Origin: Lophius americanus
Taxonomy: Eukaryota; Chordata; Actinopteri; Lophiiformes; Lophiidae
Assembly (NCBI GenBank): GCA_037951165.1
Contig: JBBDHG010000003.1
Span: forward strand, 12,064,001-12,128,000
Direction: 5' to 3'
Length of the DNA: 64,000 nucleotides
Numbering within the stretch: position 1 is the stretch's first letter; every line of letters starts with the position of its first letter. The notes beneath the pieces are model-generated. The model saw nothing but the letters and a program-made list of their open reading frames with translations. It made no database searches and was not told the origin of the DNA. Shown here piece by piece: positions 33,523-45,089 of the stretch. The position numbers and the translations under genes are program-made.

Positions 33523-34071
33523 TCATGTCAGCATAATGTCAGCGTGTCGGTCAGTTAACCTGGTCGGAGTGGGCGTCCCTCTAGTTTGGGAGCAGACAGG
33601 ATTCTTCCTGCAGAATGGAATCTCACTGTCAGAGGTGGGAGATGGAGATGGGGCGGCGCAGAGATCAGAATGTGTAGACCAGAATATACCTGGATGGACC
33701 AGACGTCCGTTCACGTACTTGTTGTGCTGTGCCGGCCCATCTTGATCTTCATCTGATAATAATGTGTCATTCCACACTCTCACATCATGTCTGCATGACG
33801 GGGTGTGTGCATATCCGACCAAAGCCCCACTGGTTCCGTCGGGACACAGTTGGAGCCGACAAATATTTATAAAATATGTTTGGGGCTCGGAAACGTCAGG
33901 GGACGCCCGAGTCAGGTTATATGCGACACTGAGGGATGGGGGGGTGTTGAAAGGGAGGTTTGCCAGGGCGTCACACAACCTAAAATCAGCCATGCCAGTG
34001 GGCATTTCTCTGTTGAAACCAATCAGTACAGTCGTGTACTGTCCGGAACAGCCTTTTGAAACTGGACCCAT
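33523..34071 (-). CDS. 182-codon open frame of unknown identity, possibly MRH/CIMR-like
   Basis: This is the longest frame in the window that is not simple repeat. ATG starts are at 34071 and 34005; TGA ends it at 33523. Residues 50-85 include VAYNLTRASPDVSEPQTYFI followed by NICRLQLCPDGTSGALVG. Later come YVNGRLVHPGIFWSTHSDLC and SDSEIPFCRKNPVC. The order (YNL, YFINIC, CPDG, GRLV, a Cys 10 residues on, then IPFC) loosely follows mannose-6-phosphate-receptor homology repeats (YNLSxLS, YYINVC, CPxGAAVC, GxLVLxYxxGDxC, TxIxFxC). That is a by-eye resemblance: several cysteines are misplaced and I see no signal peptide. Two long plus-strand frames overlap it, so it may be a chance GC-rich block or a decayed retrocopy. 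Confidence 0.25.
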   Translation of the reverse strand: MGPVSKGCSGQYTTVLIGFNREMPTGMADFRLCDALANLPFNTPPSLSVAYNLTRASPDVSEPQTYFINICRLQLCPDGTSGALVGYAHTPSCRHDVRVWNDTLLSDEDQDGPAQHNKYVNGRLVHPGIFWSTHSDLCAAPSPSPTSDSEIPFCRKNPVCSQTRGTPTPTRLTDRHADIMLT

Positions 34072-34080
34072 TGTGTCCCG

Positions 34081-34185
34081 TATAAATATTCCATTTTAAT
34101 GAGGCACATAACGTGGCAGCTGCTCTATTATTCATGCAAATCAGGCAGTCTTGTTCTGTGTTTGCACTCTCATTGGTGGATGACC
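34081..34185 (-). promoter_or_regulatory. Promoter-like cluster: CCAAT, octamer, TATA-like
   Basis: Reading the minus strand: CCACCAATGAGAG (CCAAT box, about 34166-34178), CTGATTTGCATGAATAATA (octamer ATTTGCAT, 34134-34141), then TATTTATA (34081-34088). This order and spacing resemble histone or snRNA-type promoters. The TATA-like site is only 10 bp before the first ATG (34071), so a transcript would use the ATG at 34005. No histone or snRNA sequence follows. Confidence 0.25.
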
Positions 34186-34189
34186 TTGG

Positions 34190-35770
34190 TTGACGACAGG
34201 TGTTACAGGGGAGAGTAAAATGTCTCCTGTCACCTGAAGGTGACATAAAATTCCCAATTAAACTTTAGAGATGGCTCCGCTCACAAGAACTAAACAAAAC
34301 GTGTGTTGCAAAATTGATGAGGCTGAGGAAGGACGGCAAGAATGTATACAAATATGTTTGTGTGGCCATGCCTTTTACAGTAATACACTATGTGAGTCTT
34401 ACAGTAGTAGCATACTCACGGTTATATTCTTTTTAATGCATTTTACAGAAATGTCCTACTCATAGTAATGTTAAACCTAATGCCCTTGTAATTTCATCCT
34501 TTTTTAATTTTATATTAATGTATTAATAATGCATATTACATTAATGTCATACTAAATGACATTAAGCTATTATTACAATGTAATAACAGGTTAAAATTGA
34601 CGCTTTTCATTGTACATCTCAGCTGTCTGAAGTCATCCTCAGACTACAGGTGTACAATCCTAATTGCGCTTGAAATCAGGTTGCATAACGAGGATAAACT
34701 GTCTCTAACATCCAAAATACACTCGACAAATACACTGAAAATAATCCATCAGTAATGACAGAAAGTTCAGGTACGGTCAGAGGGTAACTTTCATTTCTAT
34801 AAGAGCTGTCTTTCTAACAAGAATGAGAACTAGAGGACCGCTGTTAAACTGCATTGTCCTGTCAGATTCACTGTTTGGCATAATTCTAAAATATAATCTA
34901 TCCCCAGCAATCAGAAGAAATACTACTGATGACCATCTCTCCTTTACTTCATCTGAATCACTCTACAAATGTATTATCAAATTTATTTGTCTCAGCTGGA
35001 TTGTCAGTGAACTGTCTCCCCTTGATTGGTTTCACAAAATTAGTCAAAGTGCTCTCTAATCCATCAATCTGGAAAGACACCATTTTAATATTACCTATAT
35101 CTATATATATATGACTTAATCCTTGCTCCCAGCGGGTCCTTTATCACCTCGTGATTATCAGAGTTGCTAATCTAAAACAAATCTTAAGAGAGAGTGGCAT
35201 ATTCAAGAGTTGTAATAGGATTTCCACAGTGATTTCCTCTGTAATCTCAGATGATGCTGAACTAATTATACTAATTGGATTTATGTGCAAAAAAATTCCA
35301 TTCCAAATTCTGCAAAAGGGCAGCGTGAATGGTGAAGTCACGTGAAAGGATTGGAAATATTATCAGCACATTGTTGTCCAGGCTGCAGCACTGAAGTCCT
35401 CATCACAGCTTAATATATAGACCAAATCAAATTTTCTCATATACACGGCTTTAAAACGCTCTGCTGATATAAAATAATCATTAAAACACATTTATTGATG
35501 TAATAAACTGTGATGTTGTCCTGTGTCTACAAAAGTGAATTTATCTGGGACTTTAATTTTATTAAAGAAGACTCAAGTTAATATATTTCTCTATCAAACG
35601 TCCTCATCATCATTTAGTCATATAACAGAGAACCATGACCTCCGTATAGGGTTCCCTGCCACAAAAAGGTGAATTGAATTGTTAGTCCCTACCTTAGGCG
35701 AAGGAGTTTGCGAATAATGGGAAAATTGGCCGCGAGATGGACTGGCGGTATTGTGTTGAAAATAGTGATA
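34190..35770. other. No gene seen
   Basis: AT-rich sequence with chance frames up to 78 codons. Confidence 0.45.
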
Positions 35771-35775
35771 AGTTA

Positions 35776-36165
35776 TCAGGAAAAGCTCAAGCTCAACTTC
35801 CTTTATTTGTCACTCTCATAATCCAAACTTGGCACACATATTCAACATTTTTAGAACTCTCTTTTTTCATCTGTTCAATATTTTTGATGTATACCACATG
35901 CTTTTTTCCCTCACAATATCAAACCATATATTTAGTATGTGGTGTAGCCAGTGCAATAATCCTGCTCCTGTGTAGTACCCCAGTCACGTTATGTACAGAC
36001 TACTCATTCTTTCTATTTTTCTTAATCTATTACTGTTACTGCCCTGTAGGTTTTGTGTTTTTCTCTATTTTTTTATTGAGCCTAAAGCAACGGAAGCTCA
36101 TTCTGCTGTGTACCTGTCTGGTGGATAGTCTGAATGACAATAATGTTAATCTTGAATCTTGAATG
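35776..36165 (+). mobile_element. Probable LINE 3' untranslated tail
   Basis: Begins with a pyrimidine-rich run and ends TCTGAATGACAATAATGTTA followed by ATCTTGAATCTTGAA. AATGACAATAAAGNTTGAATCTTGAATCTTGAA is a typical 3' terminus with short tandem tail of fish CR1/L2-type LINEs. The 141-codon hydrophobic frame here (35737-36162) is a by-product of T-richness. Confidence 0.45.
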
Positions 36166-36379
36166 GGAGCGAGATATAGTTATCCATGGCAGAACATACA
36201 TACAAGAAACACATCACAAACCGAGTACAGTTAAAAGGAACAGTGAAAGCGCTCAGTGGTGATGCTGAGGGATGGGTGACAGGATTCTGAGACTGTTCAT
36301 GGACCTGATGGATTGGGGTAAGAAAGTACTGCACAGTCTTGAAGTTGTGGATCTAATACTCTGGCACCTCCTTCCAGAT

Positions 36380-36890
36380 TTCAGAAGGTCAAAGCGGGGG
36401 TAGCTGTTCCACAGGTTAGTGGCAGCGACTGCGAAAGCTTGATAGACCCGGGATTAAAGTCAAGTTTTGATCACATTCAGGAGCAGGTGGTGGTTTGACC
36501 TTACTGCTCTAGCCTGAGCGTGAACATGGAGAAGTTCAGCTAGGTAAGGCAATGCCAATCATTTAAGAGTTTTAAAAGCTAACAACAACATTTCAGAATG
36601 GATCCTGTAACGGACAGGAAGCCAGTGGAGGGAGTGCGGCACAGGTGTAATGTTATCCCCCTTTTTCCTACCAGTCAAGAGGCGAGCAGCATCATCTTGA
36701 AGCAGCTGCAGGCGTTGAACGCATGACCGATCCAAGCCCACACACAAAGAATAACAGTAGTCAGTCTTTTTTGATGCATGAATCTCTACATCTTCAGGAG
36801 GGAGATCGACCTTTAGCATGGCTATAAGTATCAACTGAAAAAAGCTAAAGCGCACACGAAGGAATCTGCTTGTGATAGTTAAGACTTTTA
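36380..36890 (-). pseudogene. LINE C-terminal coding fragment and 3' part
   Basis: The minus frame 36855-36559 contains KKTDYCYSLCVGLDRSCVQR, LQLLQDDAARLLTGRKKGDN and ITPVPHSLHWLPVRYRIHSE. This is the conserved LDYCNSLYxGLPxxxLxRLQLVQNAAARLLT...HITPVLxSLHWLPVRxRI segment that follows reverse transcriptase in CR1/L2/Rex-type LINEs. Downstream (36380-36550) TTGATAGACCCGGGATTAAA and GGAGAAGTTCAGCTAGGTAA fit the rest of the same element. The polymerase domain is absent; 5'-truncated and inactive. Confidence 0.8.
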
Positions 36891-36894
36891 AGAG

Positions 36895-38230
36895 ATGAGT
36901 GAAGATTTGTTGCTTTAGAAGGCCGAGAGCGCTCAGTTCACGATGTCCAAACGTCGTCGTCTCAGTCGTCTTTTGGTTTAGGTTGAGGAATTTTAAACTC
37001 AGGCTGTGACGTCTCTCCAGCCAGCCAAACTTTGATGTGACAACATCATGAGCACTGCATCACTTTACAGTGAATGCATAATAGAACAGTAAGTCCACAC
37101 ACCACTCTGACATTTTTAAATTAGTTCTCTGCAGTGGAGCCATTGTAAGAATTAATGAAAGGTATTCAGTTGTTAGGAGGTGAATTAGGGTAAAATCTAT
37201 GTAATTCTCCAACAGGGTGAGAACGGCCTCAGATAAATGTAGCTGCGGACCCCTGAACTAGTCATAAATAGAGTTTATGTGCTGCGGTTGGACAGAAATG
37301 AATGAGTCAATCTTTACGTGCAGGACCAGGCTTAATTAGTGTTTATTTATTATGCAGAATTTGCTGAAGGAACCTCATTCGGTCATTTTAATTTCCCTAA
37401 AAATGACCCTCCTCTGGAATAAGGCATGTAAATCACGCCAGTGAGCAGAAATAATAAGATCTAGACACGGCTGAGAAGTAGCGCACTGGGACGGAAACAT
37501 TTCCCTGCTGGGCTTCGCATCTCATTTTAAGGAAGAAAATCAACGGAAGCACAATGTGAGTTCTGTTGACTCCAAAAACAAAATAAGAGAAAACAATTGG
37601 ATACCAAATTAAAATGAAAGACGTGTGAGGGGGGAGTTTAGAGTTGGCACAAAAACATATTATACAGTTCTTCCTTGGAAATGTCATAGTGAGTGTAGGG
37701 GAGAGCTGGAATAGCTCTTAAAGGTTAGGATCTATCCAGAATAGGGCAGGGCTGTGTTTTCACAAAGGTTAAACAGTTGCATTATGAACGAACATGATTC
37801 ACACAATGACGGTACACTGATGGAGAAATGGCAACAGAAACAACCTACAAAGTTTGATATTGTGTTTCGTTTGTGCGATATAATAAACACAGTAAACCTT
37901 CACGGTGTTCGCTGGACCCGTTAATAGTATCAGGATGGAATTGGCATTTTAAAATCAAGAAATAAATTAAAAATGTTGAAGATATTATTTAACAGGAAAA
38001 GAAACTAACGGAGCGTGGAACCTCGTTAGTGCTGGAGGAAAAAGTTGAAAACTCAACTCAGACGGCATTCTTCTCTCCAACCGTTGTGTTAACTTACAAA
38101 AACATATGTATGTTATAAAAGGAGGTTCCACTGATCTCTGAGATGACTCAGGATGGACTTGTGTCATAGGTTTCCTCAAAATATGATTTCAACCCTGTGA
38201 TCCAATCTTCATCATCTCATATCTGCCAGT
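36895..38230. other. No gene seen
   Basis: No recognised repeats or genes. Confidence 0.45.
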
Positions 38231-38239
38231 GGCTACTGC

Positions 38240-38441
38240 TTTAATGATAACAATAATATTAATAATAACAACAACAACAATAATTATAATAATATTAACA
38301 ACAATAATAATAATAATTATTATTATAGTAATAATGGTAACAATAATAACAACATCAATTATAATAATAGCAATAATAACAACAACATCAATGATAATAA
38401 TAACAACAATAATAACAACAATAATAATAATACTTATGATC

Positions 38442-38513
<72 letters not shown>
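38240..38513. repeat. (AAT/AAC)n trinucleotide array, about 270 bp
   Basis: Interrupted AAT, AAC and ATC units give way to about 20 pure AAT units (38443-38511). Long poly-Ile and poly-Tyr frames over it are artefacts. Confidence 0.97.
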
Positions 38514-38514
38514 C

Positions 38515-40300
38515 AGTATAAAATTAAAAAATACATTGAAATAAAGAAAATAACAAAAATTATTGTAAAATTGTAATATTTTGCTGGTCACATAATTTTT
38601 TTAAATTTTATGTGAATAGAGAACACACGAATATAAAATAAATGTAAACATATATTAAAATATATATAATATAAAATAAGATATGACAAAATAAATAAAT
38701 AAATGTAAGTCAATATTCGGATCCGATAAGAGCTATATAAATAGCTATGTATATTATTAAATCTTTAAACATATTTTAATATAGAAAAAATATTAAAATA
38801 TTACAAATCAAATGTTAAAAAAATATAAATAAATAAATCTATAAGTAAATAAATAAAATTATAAATAAATTGATTAAATTAAATTAAGACAAGAAAACAG
38901 AAATTTGATACATTGTCTTTTAAATGTGTTAACTGTAGATTTTCCCAACCACAAATATAAAGATAAAAAACAAAACTACTTTTTTTTTAACCTGAATCAG
39001 AACCTCAACCCAAGCCCAACTCCGTTTAGAAGCTCAGTGGGTCACATGGATCATCACAAAAATAAACCTTCAATTTTACAAGGTTTGACCTTCTCTGTTT
39101 GACAGGAGGGAAAGCTAATCCAATTGCAACTTTTGTCCTAGTGTCTTCAGTTCATCTTTGATGTTGAAGAAAAAAAACAGGGTCTATTTGAGGTTCCATC
39201 GTGGGGGACTGAGAAAAATCTATACTCTGTCAGCTTGAGGTAACCTATTGGGATTTCAGATGCACTGCGATGAGTAGCGCACCCCTGAAAGAAGAAAAGG
39301 CAACCGGTGGCAGACTCACAGGCTCTCCTGAAGAGGAAGAGCGTCTGCACCCATGTTAAAATGATCAGGGTGGGTTCTTCACTGGGTGGCCAACATGAAA
39401 GAGCAGGCGGCATATTTGAGTCAGGAGAGGATAAAAATAAAAGACCCTATGTGTTGAATTGTACAACTTCCATCTCATAAAAGGAAGGTGTGTCTTTTTA
39501 TTGTTTGCTGCCCTGAAGAGTGTGTGCGACCACACTTGACCGGACTGCTTAGAGCTACTGCAGCTTGTACAGAACTTCAATTTATCTCATTTGCATTCAG
39601 TTATGACTTAAATAAAATAGACGGATTAAATCCAATGCAATATACTTCAGCCTGCTCATCTTTTGCAGAGTTGGCAGCAAACCTTCACTTAATCGCAATT
39701 CCAATTAAACTCTTCCACAAAACACTATCCATATTTTGGGAGCATAGAATGGATAATATATACTGGGGATTTATCGGGAGCAAAGAAAAAGTAATTCACG
39801 ACATATTTGCTGACTAAATAAAAGTTGTTTTTCTAATTTGCCTGAATAGCAGAATTGGTGATGATTTTTAAGACTCCAGGATATATATGAAGTAGGAAAT
39901 ATCTATCTTTGAGGAGTTGTAGAAATAAAGATGCTCTCATTCTGCATTCAGCGGGGGAATATCACCAACGGCTGTGCTGGAAGAGTCACTGCGGGATTAC
40001 AGAAGAAGAAGTTGAACAACGGTTAAGCAACTATATAGATTAATCTAGCTTCAAACTACTTGGAAAAATTTACTGTACATACCTTAAAAAACTAATGAAA
40101 ATTAGAGATGAGAAGATATTTATAATATATTTCATTCTGAAATAATGATAACAAATAACAGACATACGGTATAACAGCAAACAACTTAGGAAAGTATTCA
40201 GACCTTCACTTTCTTTTACTTTATTGTGTCGCAGCTTCATGCTGAAATGGTTTGAATTAATTTTTCCCCTCATTAATCTATACTTCATAATCCATCATAA
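38515..40300. other. No confirmed gene; very AT-rich at first
   Basis: 38515-38900 is extremely AT-rich with AAATAAAT words. A 109-codon plus frame at 39488-39817 and an overlapping minus frame show no recognised domain. Confidence 0.4.
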
Positions 40301-40305
40301 CAAGT

Positions 40306-40795
40306 TAGGCCACAAACACCTGTCTTTATGACTCACACCTGTTTATATGAGGCCATACACTTGTCGATAACGTCTCACACCTGTGTATATAAGGTCTCAC
40401 ACCTGTCTACTTAAAGTCTCACAACTGTCTGTATAAGGTCACATATCTGTCTATATAAGGTCTCACACCTGTCTATATAAGGTCTCACACCTGTCTATAT
40501 AAGGTCCCACACCTGTCTATATAAGGTCTCACACCTGTCTATATAAGGTCCCACACCTGTGTATTAGGTCACACACCTGTCTTTATAAGGTCAGATACCT
40601 ATCTATATATGGTTTCACGCCAATCTATAAGGTCACACACATAAGGTCTTACAGCTGTCTATATAAGGTCACACACCTGTCTTTATAAGGTCAGATACCT
40701 ATCTATATATGGTTTCACACCAGTCTATGTAAGGTCACACACTGGTCTATCTAAAGTCACACGCCGGTTTACACGCCGGTTTACACGGTTTAACA
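40306..40795 (+). repeat. Minisatellite, 22-bp unit GGTCTCACACCTGTCTATATAA
   Basis: About 20 imperfect copies. The centre (40430-40560) is most regular. A higher-order duplication is visible: a segment of more than 50 bp starting GGTCACACACCTGTCTTTAT occurs at 40567 and again exactly 100 bp later at 40667, with a single difference near its end. Confidence 0.92.
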
Positions 40796-40799
40796 CCAC

Positions 40800-41530
40800 C
40801 TAATGTGACTAAGAAATTATTTAAATGATTATAATTTACATCCCCCGTTAATAATATTTACTCTTGATCTTGAGTTTCAAAGCTGTTCGGACAAACATCT
40901 CTCATTAAGAGTTCTATGAATAGTATATAAAGTCTAGTTGAGATGTTGTGATGCTGTAGGTGAACCTGACTGATGAAACACAATCACTACGTTTCACCCT
41001 GTCATTTAACATTATCACTGACAGACGCTCCAGACACACTAACAGATGTTTTAGATCTATTTATGGATGATGACAGGAATGGAGATGAAACTGTGAAAAT
41101 CAGATGTAGCCTGTTCACCAACATTGACCCATTGCATTTCTTCAATCATAATGCACCACCCTGCCAAGAAGCTTCAGGAAAATCAGTCGTATAGTTTTTG
41201 TGTAGTCCCGCTATCAAGTTCTGAAACAACTGTTTCGATCATTTTTTCATCATTCTAATGGAATACTTGGTTTCCAGTTTAACGCCGTTTTCTTTACTTT
41301 GCCCAAAAGCAGATAACATTCCCCCACAGAAAAATGTAGAACTATGCTCAACAGTGTAGCAGCTGTAGACACAGTGAGGGTTAAGGAAGATTTTTGGTAA
41401 AACCCAGCTTATCATGTTGGAACGTGATTATAATCACGTATAACCGTAAAAATGACTATGCATAAAATTAATAAAAAAAACTTCACCTGCTAACATGAAA
41501 ATAATCATGTCAAAACTGCCCACACTCCCT
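40800..41530. other. No gene seen
   Basis: A 73-codon plus frame (40973-41194) has no recognisable domain. Confidence 0.45.
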
Positions 41531-41534
41531 GTGT

Positions 41535-41600
41535 TTGCCACCTCCCACCGGTGTGAGGTTTTTTCCTGGCAGTTTTTCCTCTGTTGTCCGGATAAAAACA
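41535..41600 (+). repeat. Short interspersed-repeat fragment
   Basis: CCTCCCACCGGTGTGAGGTT then TTCCTGGCAGTTTTTCCTCT matches the CCCACCGGTGTGANGTTTTNTTCCNNCAGTTTTTCCT block of a repeat I associate with fish LINE tails. Only this block remains. Confidence 0.4.
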
Positions 41601-41604
41601 AAAT

Positions 41605-42715
41605 ACAGGTTAGAGATAGATATTGAAAATGAGCTGAGATTGTCCGTCCCCCAGTTGCATCCCCAATTTCAGAATATCCGCAGCATAGAGCAAACTCATA
41701 CCGGTCGAGTGGGACATCAAGTGTAATTGTTGCAGGAAAAAAGTTCAGGTTTTTGTGTATGCTTAGAAGGCAAACTTGCAGTTTAGCAAAGCCTGCTTTG
41801 CTGATTTTTTTACAAATGTTTTTTCTGCACCTTTATGCAGAGTTATTAAAACATTTCCGGGACCAGTACCCTCATTCAGATCGATACCAAAATCTAGTGA
41901 GGAATAACTGTAGAAATGTTAAACTAGTCCGGCTGATGGTTTAATATGTGTTTTTGTGATGTATCAAAACACAACATGATGCTGTTACTCAGTACTTCTC
42001 CAGCTGCTTGTTTGATGGTGGTGAACACAATTGATTGTGAATTATCCTCAGTCGTCCCTGGATCTTTGCTACCACCTGAGTCACTCACCTCTTATCGGAT
42101 CCTAATCTGATAGAGAATCTTTCCCCTAATAGCCTCATACTTTTAATTCCCCTTAATGAAAATGACTAGTCAGGACAAAGAGAGGAAATTACATTTGAGC
42201 AATGGATGACCAACAATTTAGATCTCTCCCCTATCCCCTCCAGCCGCTTTCTGCACTTCACAGAGCCTCTGCTGGAACATCTGTAATGACGGATCTACCT
42301 GCTACCATGATTCAGGTAATTAAACCACACAATATTTAATTAAGGACCAGAGAAGTTTAATTACAGAGATGTTTCTTTGCCTCACTCTTCATGTCTTTCT
42401 CCCGCGTCTCCAGATAAGGTAGGGGCTGGACGACTGCGCTGTCGAAATAAAGGAACATCTCTGTTATGATTGTTGACTTAATGTCATCCCAGCTCTTCTC
42501 CCCTCCTCTGACCTCTCTATCACCCCGTCCTAAATGAAAACCTTTCATTCACAGACTGAGAATAATCAGGAAAAGTTTGAATGGAGAAAGAAACAGGTTG
42601 ACCAGCACGTTCGTTTTTTTGTGTAAATACAGCGTTCTTCTTATTCTTCCCATTTCTTGAGATAGAAATGTATTTTTGCATGATAGCCGAAATCCACAGT
42701 CAAATATTATACCGT
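41605..42715. other. No gene seen
   Basis: No recognised features before the 23-bp minisatellite. Confidence 0.45.
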
Positions 42716-42719
42716 GTCA

Positions 42720-43288
42720 CAGTCCAGGTTCATACAGTGAAACAGTCCAGGCTCATACAATCAAACAGTTCAGGCTCATACAATGAAACAGTCCAGGATC
42801 ATACAGTGAAACAGTCAAGGCTCATACAATGAAACAGTCCAAGGTCATACAATGAAACAGTCCAAGGTCATACAATGAAACAGTCCAAGGTCATACAATG
42901 AAACAGTCCAAGGTCATACAATGAAACAGTCCGGGCTCATAAAATGAAACAGTCCAGGATCATACAATGAAACAGTCCAAGGTCATACAATGAAACAGTC
43001 CAAGGTCATACAATGAAACAGTCCAGGCTCATAAAATGAAACAGTCCAGGATCATACAATGAAACAGTCCAAGGTCATACAATGAAACAGTCCAAGGTCA
43101 TACAATGAAACAGTCCAAGCTCATGAAATGAAACAGTCCAGGCTCATACAATGAAACAGTCCAAGGTCATACAATGAAACAGTCCAGGATCATACAATGA
43201 AACAGTCCAAGGTCATACAATGAAACAGTCCAAGGTCATACAATGAAACAGTCCAAGGTCATACAATGAAACAGTCAAGGCTCATACA
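42720..43288 (+). repeat. Minisatellite, 23-bp unit, about 25 copies
   Basis: The unit is CAGTCCAAGGTCATACAATG + AAA. Variants at the AAGG position (CAGG, AGGA, CGGG, AAGC) are arranged in blocks, and larger sets of units are repeated (CCGGG/AGGA/AAGG near 42930 and again near 43020), implying multi-unit duplication. Two further units with the same consensus lie at 59915-59957. Confidence 0.97.
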
Positions 43289-43289
43289 G

Positions 43290-45085
43290 GTGCTTCGTTT
43301 TCACCATCAGGCTGTATTTTTATTGTGGATTATATTTTATTTTTTTGTTCGTTTTGGTTTGTCAGCATGATTATGATGAAAATACTTAAAACCTTTCAGT
43401 GAACCTCTGTGGTGTCATTGTTTTGGGACGGGGAGACCTTATTACATTTTGGTACAGATTCTGATAAAGAGGAGGATCGAGGATATTTCCCCCCAATTTT
43501 TTTTCTTGCAAAATTAGATGTTTTATTAAAGGTGCAGTGGGTAAAATGAATTGCTATCTTGTGGTAAAGCTCAGATTGAAACTAATCGGCTCACTCTTCC
43601 CTATCTTAGAATCTATGTTGTCCTTCAAATTTTCCGAAAGATGACATTCTGCATCTGTCTGAAAACGAGTAGAGTAGCCTGCCAAGTTATGGGGTTAAAA
43701 TTATATTTCGTTAATTACACTGTCAAATTGTCGCCACATAACCAAGCGCTGTAACTTGGTCGTGTGGCTTTGGTTAGGTTTCATGCTTTGTTTCTTTTTT
43801 CTCGTGCTAATTAGTCAGCATAATCCTTCATTTGTCAAAACAAACCACAGCTATTAGCAGCAGTAAAAAACGAATTTGTCATCCTCTTACTCAAGTGTTT
43901 CTTCATCATCATACAGTCACATCAACGTAAAAATGTCATTTCTAGAGCCAGACTTCCCTTTTTCCATTGAAGGCATCAGTAGAAACAAGGCAGGGCAGCA
44001 TGGCTGCCACCCCATTGCCGGCAATGGAATTTTCTACCTTGCCTTTCAGCTCTATACTCCAACAGTTAATAACATACGGTCAAACTACATAACTAACCCA
44101 TATTTAAAAATGAAACAGTAACATTTATCCAGTAGAATTAAATTATTCATATGAGGATTAACTACTAGCAAAATTGTCCCATTTGTTTTGACAGAAGAAG
44201 GGTTCACTTGAATGTCTGAAGGCCTCAGAGTAGATGTTTCAACCGGAGACAGCAGTGGAGAAATCTGACTGGATAAAGCAAAGCTCTTATTTTTATGAGC
44301 TCACAGGAAGCAGCCAGCAATAGAAGCAGTGAAAGGATGTCATTAGACTGATGAAAAAAAAATGATTTAAAAACATATAGTCTCTGTTTTGTTTTTCATA
44401 TTATGAAAAAATATTTTTTTCTTACAAGGATAAGGCCAGCGGATCCTTGTTGGCCCTGACGGACCACCATGGTGATTGTGTGTAATTTGGTTTTATAAGG
44501 ACAGCTGTCACAGATCCAATAATGTTAAATAATGGTGATGGGATGATGTAATTGTTTGAATAACAGCAATGTGTTTGTCCTCGGTGGAGGATTGTCCACC
44601 CCATTCTAGCTCTAGAACATACAAACCAGTAACAGTATGATTATACTGGTATGACTATAGAATAATACTCATAAGGGCAATCGGAAGCATTTACAACGTG
44701 GAGTCACCCAGAATTAATGCTTTTAAAAATACCTTTAAAAATCGGCATAATAATTACGGCCGATTGAGTTCAAGTGCAGCCTCTTCAGACTGCGTCTGTA
44801 AAAACGATCATTAACAAATTTCAGAAATCATTTATTATGCAGGGCGGATATTCAATTTCAACAACAAACACATTGTTTCTTCAAGTGAAGGAGAGATGTT
44901 CCTGTTTTGAAGGTTGATAGTAGACTTACAACCTAAACTAAACTTATAAATAACTTAACTTTAATAACTTAACTTTAATAACTTTAAATAACTTTAATTG
45001 GATTTACTTTTCCAGAATAAATCTTAATTCTCCCTCCCTGCAAAAAACCCCCATCTGATCTCTGCAACTTTTTTGCCTTTACTTG
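43290..45085. other. No gene seen
   Basis: No recognised gene. 44955-44998 has a short AACTTTAATAACTT tandem repeat. Confidence 0.45.
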
Positions 45086-45089
45086 ACTA

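Noticed and set aside
34081..34185. Histone or snRNA gene promoter
   Set aside because: CCAAT, octamer and TATA-like motifs are in a suggestive order, but no histone or snRNA sequence or 3' stem-loop follows.
35737..36162. 141-codon hydrophobic frame resembling a multi-span membrane protein
   Set aside because: T-rich DNA gives Phe/Leu-rich frames, and the region ends with a LINE-type TCTTGAA tail, so it is better explained as repeat 3' untranslated sequence.
38189..38591. Poly-Ile, poly-Val and poly-Tyr frames of 67-115 codons
   Set aside because: Artefacts of the AAT/AAC array.
40306..40795. CRISPR-like array
   Set aside because: Head-to-tail 22-bp units without spacers.
42720..43288. 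CRISPR-like array (regular 23-bp repeats)
   Set aside because: The units are contiguous with no unique spacers; this is a eukaryotic minisatellite.
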